Below are positions 61,313 to 64,000 of a stretch of 64,000 nt of DNA, piece by piece; the stretch's first letter is position 1, and each line of letters begins with the position of its first letter. The notes beneath the pieces were generated by a model. That model had not been told where the DNA came from and ran no database searches. It was given only the letters and a program-made list of their open reading frames with translations. The DNA is taken from the NCBI RefSeq assembly GCF_041053105.1, contig NZ_CP163444.1, positions 7,472,501 through 7,536,500 on the forward strand, given 5' to 3'. Source of the DNA: Streptomyces sp. R44 (lineage in GTDB: Bacteria > Actinomycetota > Actinomycetes > Streptomycetales > Streptomycetaceae). A program made the position numbers and the translations under genes.

Positions 61313-62038
61313 ATGGCTCTGGCACCCACGAGGGAGCGGACGGCCGCCCGCCCGCCGTCCCCCACACCGTCCCGCGGATTCTGGTCGTCGACCCTCGGCA
61401 AGAAGACGGTCATGGCCGTCAGCGGGCTCATCATGCTCGGCTATCTCGTCGCCCACGTCGCCGGCAACCTCAAGGTCTTCTTCGGCCCGGAGGAGTTCAA
61501 CGCCTACGGCCACTGGCTGCGCGTCATGGGCGCCCCGGTCCTGCACCACCACTGGGCCCTCTGGCTGGTCAGGATCGTGCTCCTCGCCGCCGTCGTCGCC
61601 CACGCCGTCTCCGCGTACCAGCTCAGCCGGCGCGACCTGAAGGCCCGCCCCACCGCGTACGTCCACCGCCGCAAGCGGTCCTCGTACGCCACCCGCACCA
61701 TGCGCTGGGGCGGGATCATCCTCGCCCTGTTCATCGTCTGGCACCTCCTCGACCTGACCACCGGCACCGTCCACCCCGGCGGTTTCGAGGAGGGCAAGCC
61801 CTACCAGAACGTCGTCGACACCTTCTCCACCTGGTACGGCAACGTCGTCTACATCGTCGCGATGCTCGCCCTCGGCCTCCACGTCCGGCACGGCTTCTGG
61901 AGCGCCGCCCAGACCCTGGGCGTCGGCAACGCCCGCCGCGAGCGGCTCCTCAAGGCCCTCGCCGACACCCTCGCGCTCGTCCTGACCGCGGGCTTCGTCT
62001 CCGTCCCCGTCGCCGTCATGACCGGAGTGGTGAGCTGA
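61313..62038 (+). CDS. sdhC: Succinate dehydrogenase/fumarate reductase cytochrome b subunit
   Basis: 241 residues. Five predicted membrane helices with His residues positioned for heme b ([54 protein letters not shown]), as in the single large cytochrome b of Bacillus-type (type B) enzymes. A TTGGAC/TAGCGT promoter lies 7 nt before the ATG with no Shine-Dalgarno, suggesting a leaderless mRNA. The stop is 2 bp before sdhA. It is divergent from the LysR regulator. Confidence 0.88.
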   Translation: MALAPTRERTAARPPSPTPSRGFWSSTLGKKTVMAVSGLIMLGYLVAHVAGNLKVFFGPEEFNAYGHWLRVMGAPVLHHHWALWLVRIVLLAAVVAHAVSAYQLSRRDLKARPTAYVHRRKRSSYATRTMRWGGIILALFIVWHLLDLTTGTVHPGGFEEGKPYQNVVDTFSTWYGNVVYIVAMLALGLHVRHGFWSAAQTLGVGNARRERLLKALADTLALVLTAGFVSVPVAVMTGVVS

Positions 62039-62040
62039 CA

Positions 62041-64000
<1,960 letters not shown>

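Overview
The window is high-GC actinobacterial DNA with almost every third codon position G or C, GTG/TTG starts, RHS/DNRLRE proteins, a LAL regulator, a DUF6777 lipoprotein, a class F sortase and a Gly24-Ser25 PanD. All of this points to a Streptomyces (or close relative) chromosome. No rRNA, tRNA, CRISPR array or phage module was seen.

Layout. (a) 1-3970: two secreted carbohydrate-active proteins on the + strand, the end of a GH95-type fucosidase/galactosidase and a right-handed beta-helix protein, each ending in a ricin-type lectin domain. (b) 4198-13625: a polymorphic-toxin locus on the - strand. A strong promoter drives a 2,879-residue secreted RHS protein whose C-terminus carries a CxxC/CxxC motif, a PD-(D/E)xK-like nuclease core and a glycine-rich hydrophobic tail; a 162-residue putative immunity gene follows after a large hairpin. 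(c) 13937-15354: a decayed IS5-type element and an 86-bp remnant of a related element bracket a RidA-like gene. (d) 15356-22945: accessory genes (TfoX-like, LAL regulator, tandem GNAT, a truncated serine hydrolase) ending in a glycosyltransferase-methyltransferase fusion with one TTA codon. (e) 23000-30362: GlxA-type regulator/cupin pair, panD, a cell-wall hydrolase, a DMT transporter overlapping it antisense, an FhuF-like protein and an unusual zinc-ribbon SDR. (f) 30650-42522: a 56-codon ORF, LMF protein, YndJ/DUF1990 pair, DUF6777 lipoprotein, SpoIIE phosphatase, wax-ester-synthase-like acyltransferase, secreted S33 peptidase and an OmpR-type two-component system. (g) 42583-47649: Fpg/Nei glycosylase, then a LytTR regulator, small membrane protein, sodium:solute symporter and LytS-type kinase. 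(h) 47659-56093: thioesterase, ECF sigma factor, CapA phosphoesterase, polysaccharide deacetylase, and a class F sortase near two paralogous surface proteins that may be its substrates. (i) 56619-64000: Methyltransf_19 gene coupled to a GGDEF-EAL protein, a lipoprotein, and a LysR regulator divergent from sdhC-sdhA (sdhA runs off the end).

Cooperation between genes. The clearest functional units are toxin plus immunity, symporter plus LytS/LytTR sensing, kinase plus regulator plus a peptidase behind a tandem operator-like repeat, sortase plus surface proteins, and LysR plus succinate dehydrogenase. Several genes (LAL, SpoIIE, LytTR regulator, OmpR regulator, sdhC) have a TANNNT box 6-7 nt before the start codon and no Shine-Dalgarno sequence, suggesting leaderless mRNAs.

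Limits. All family assignments come from reading motifs by eye; no database search or structure prediction was run. Residue numbers are hand counts and may be off by a few.
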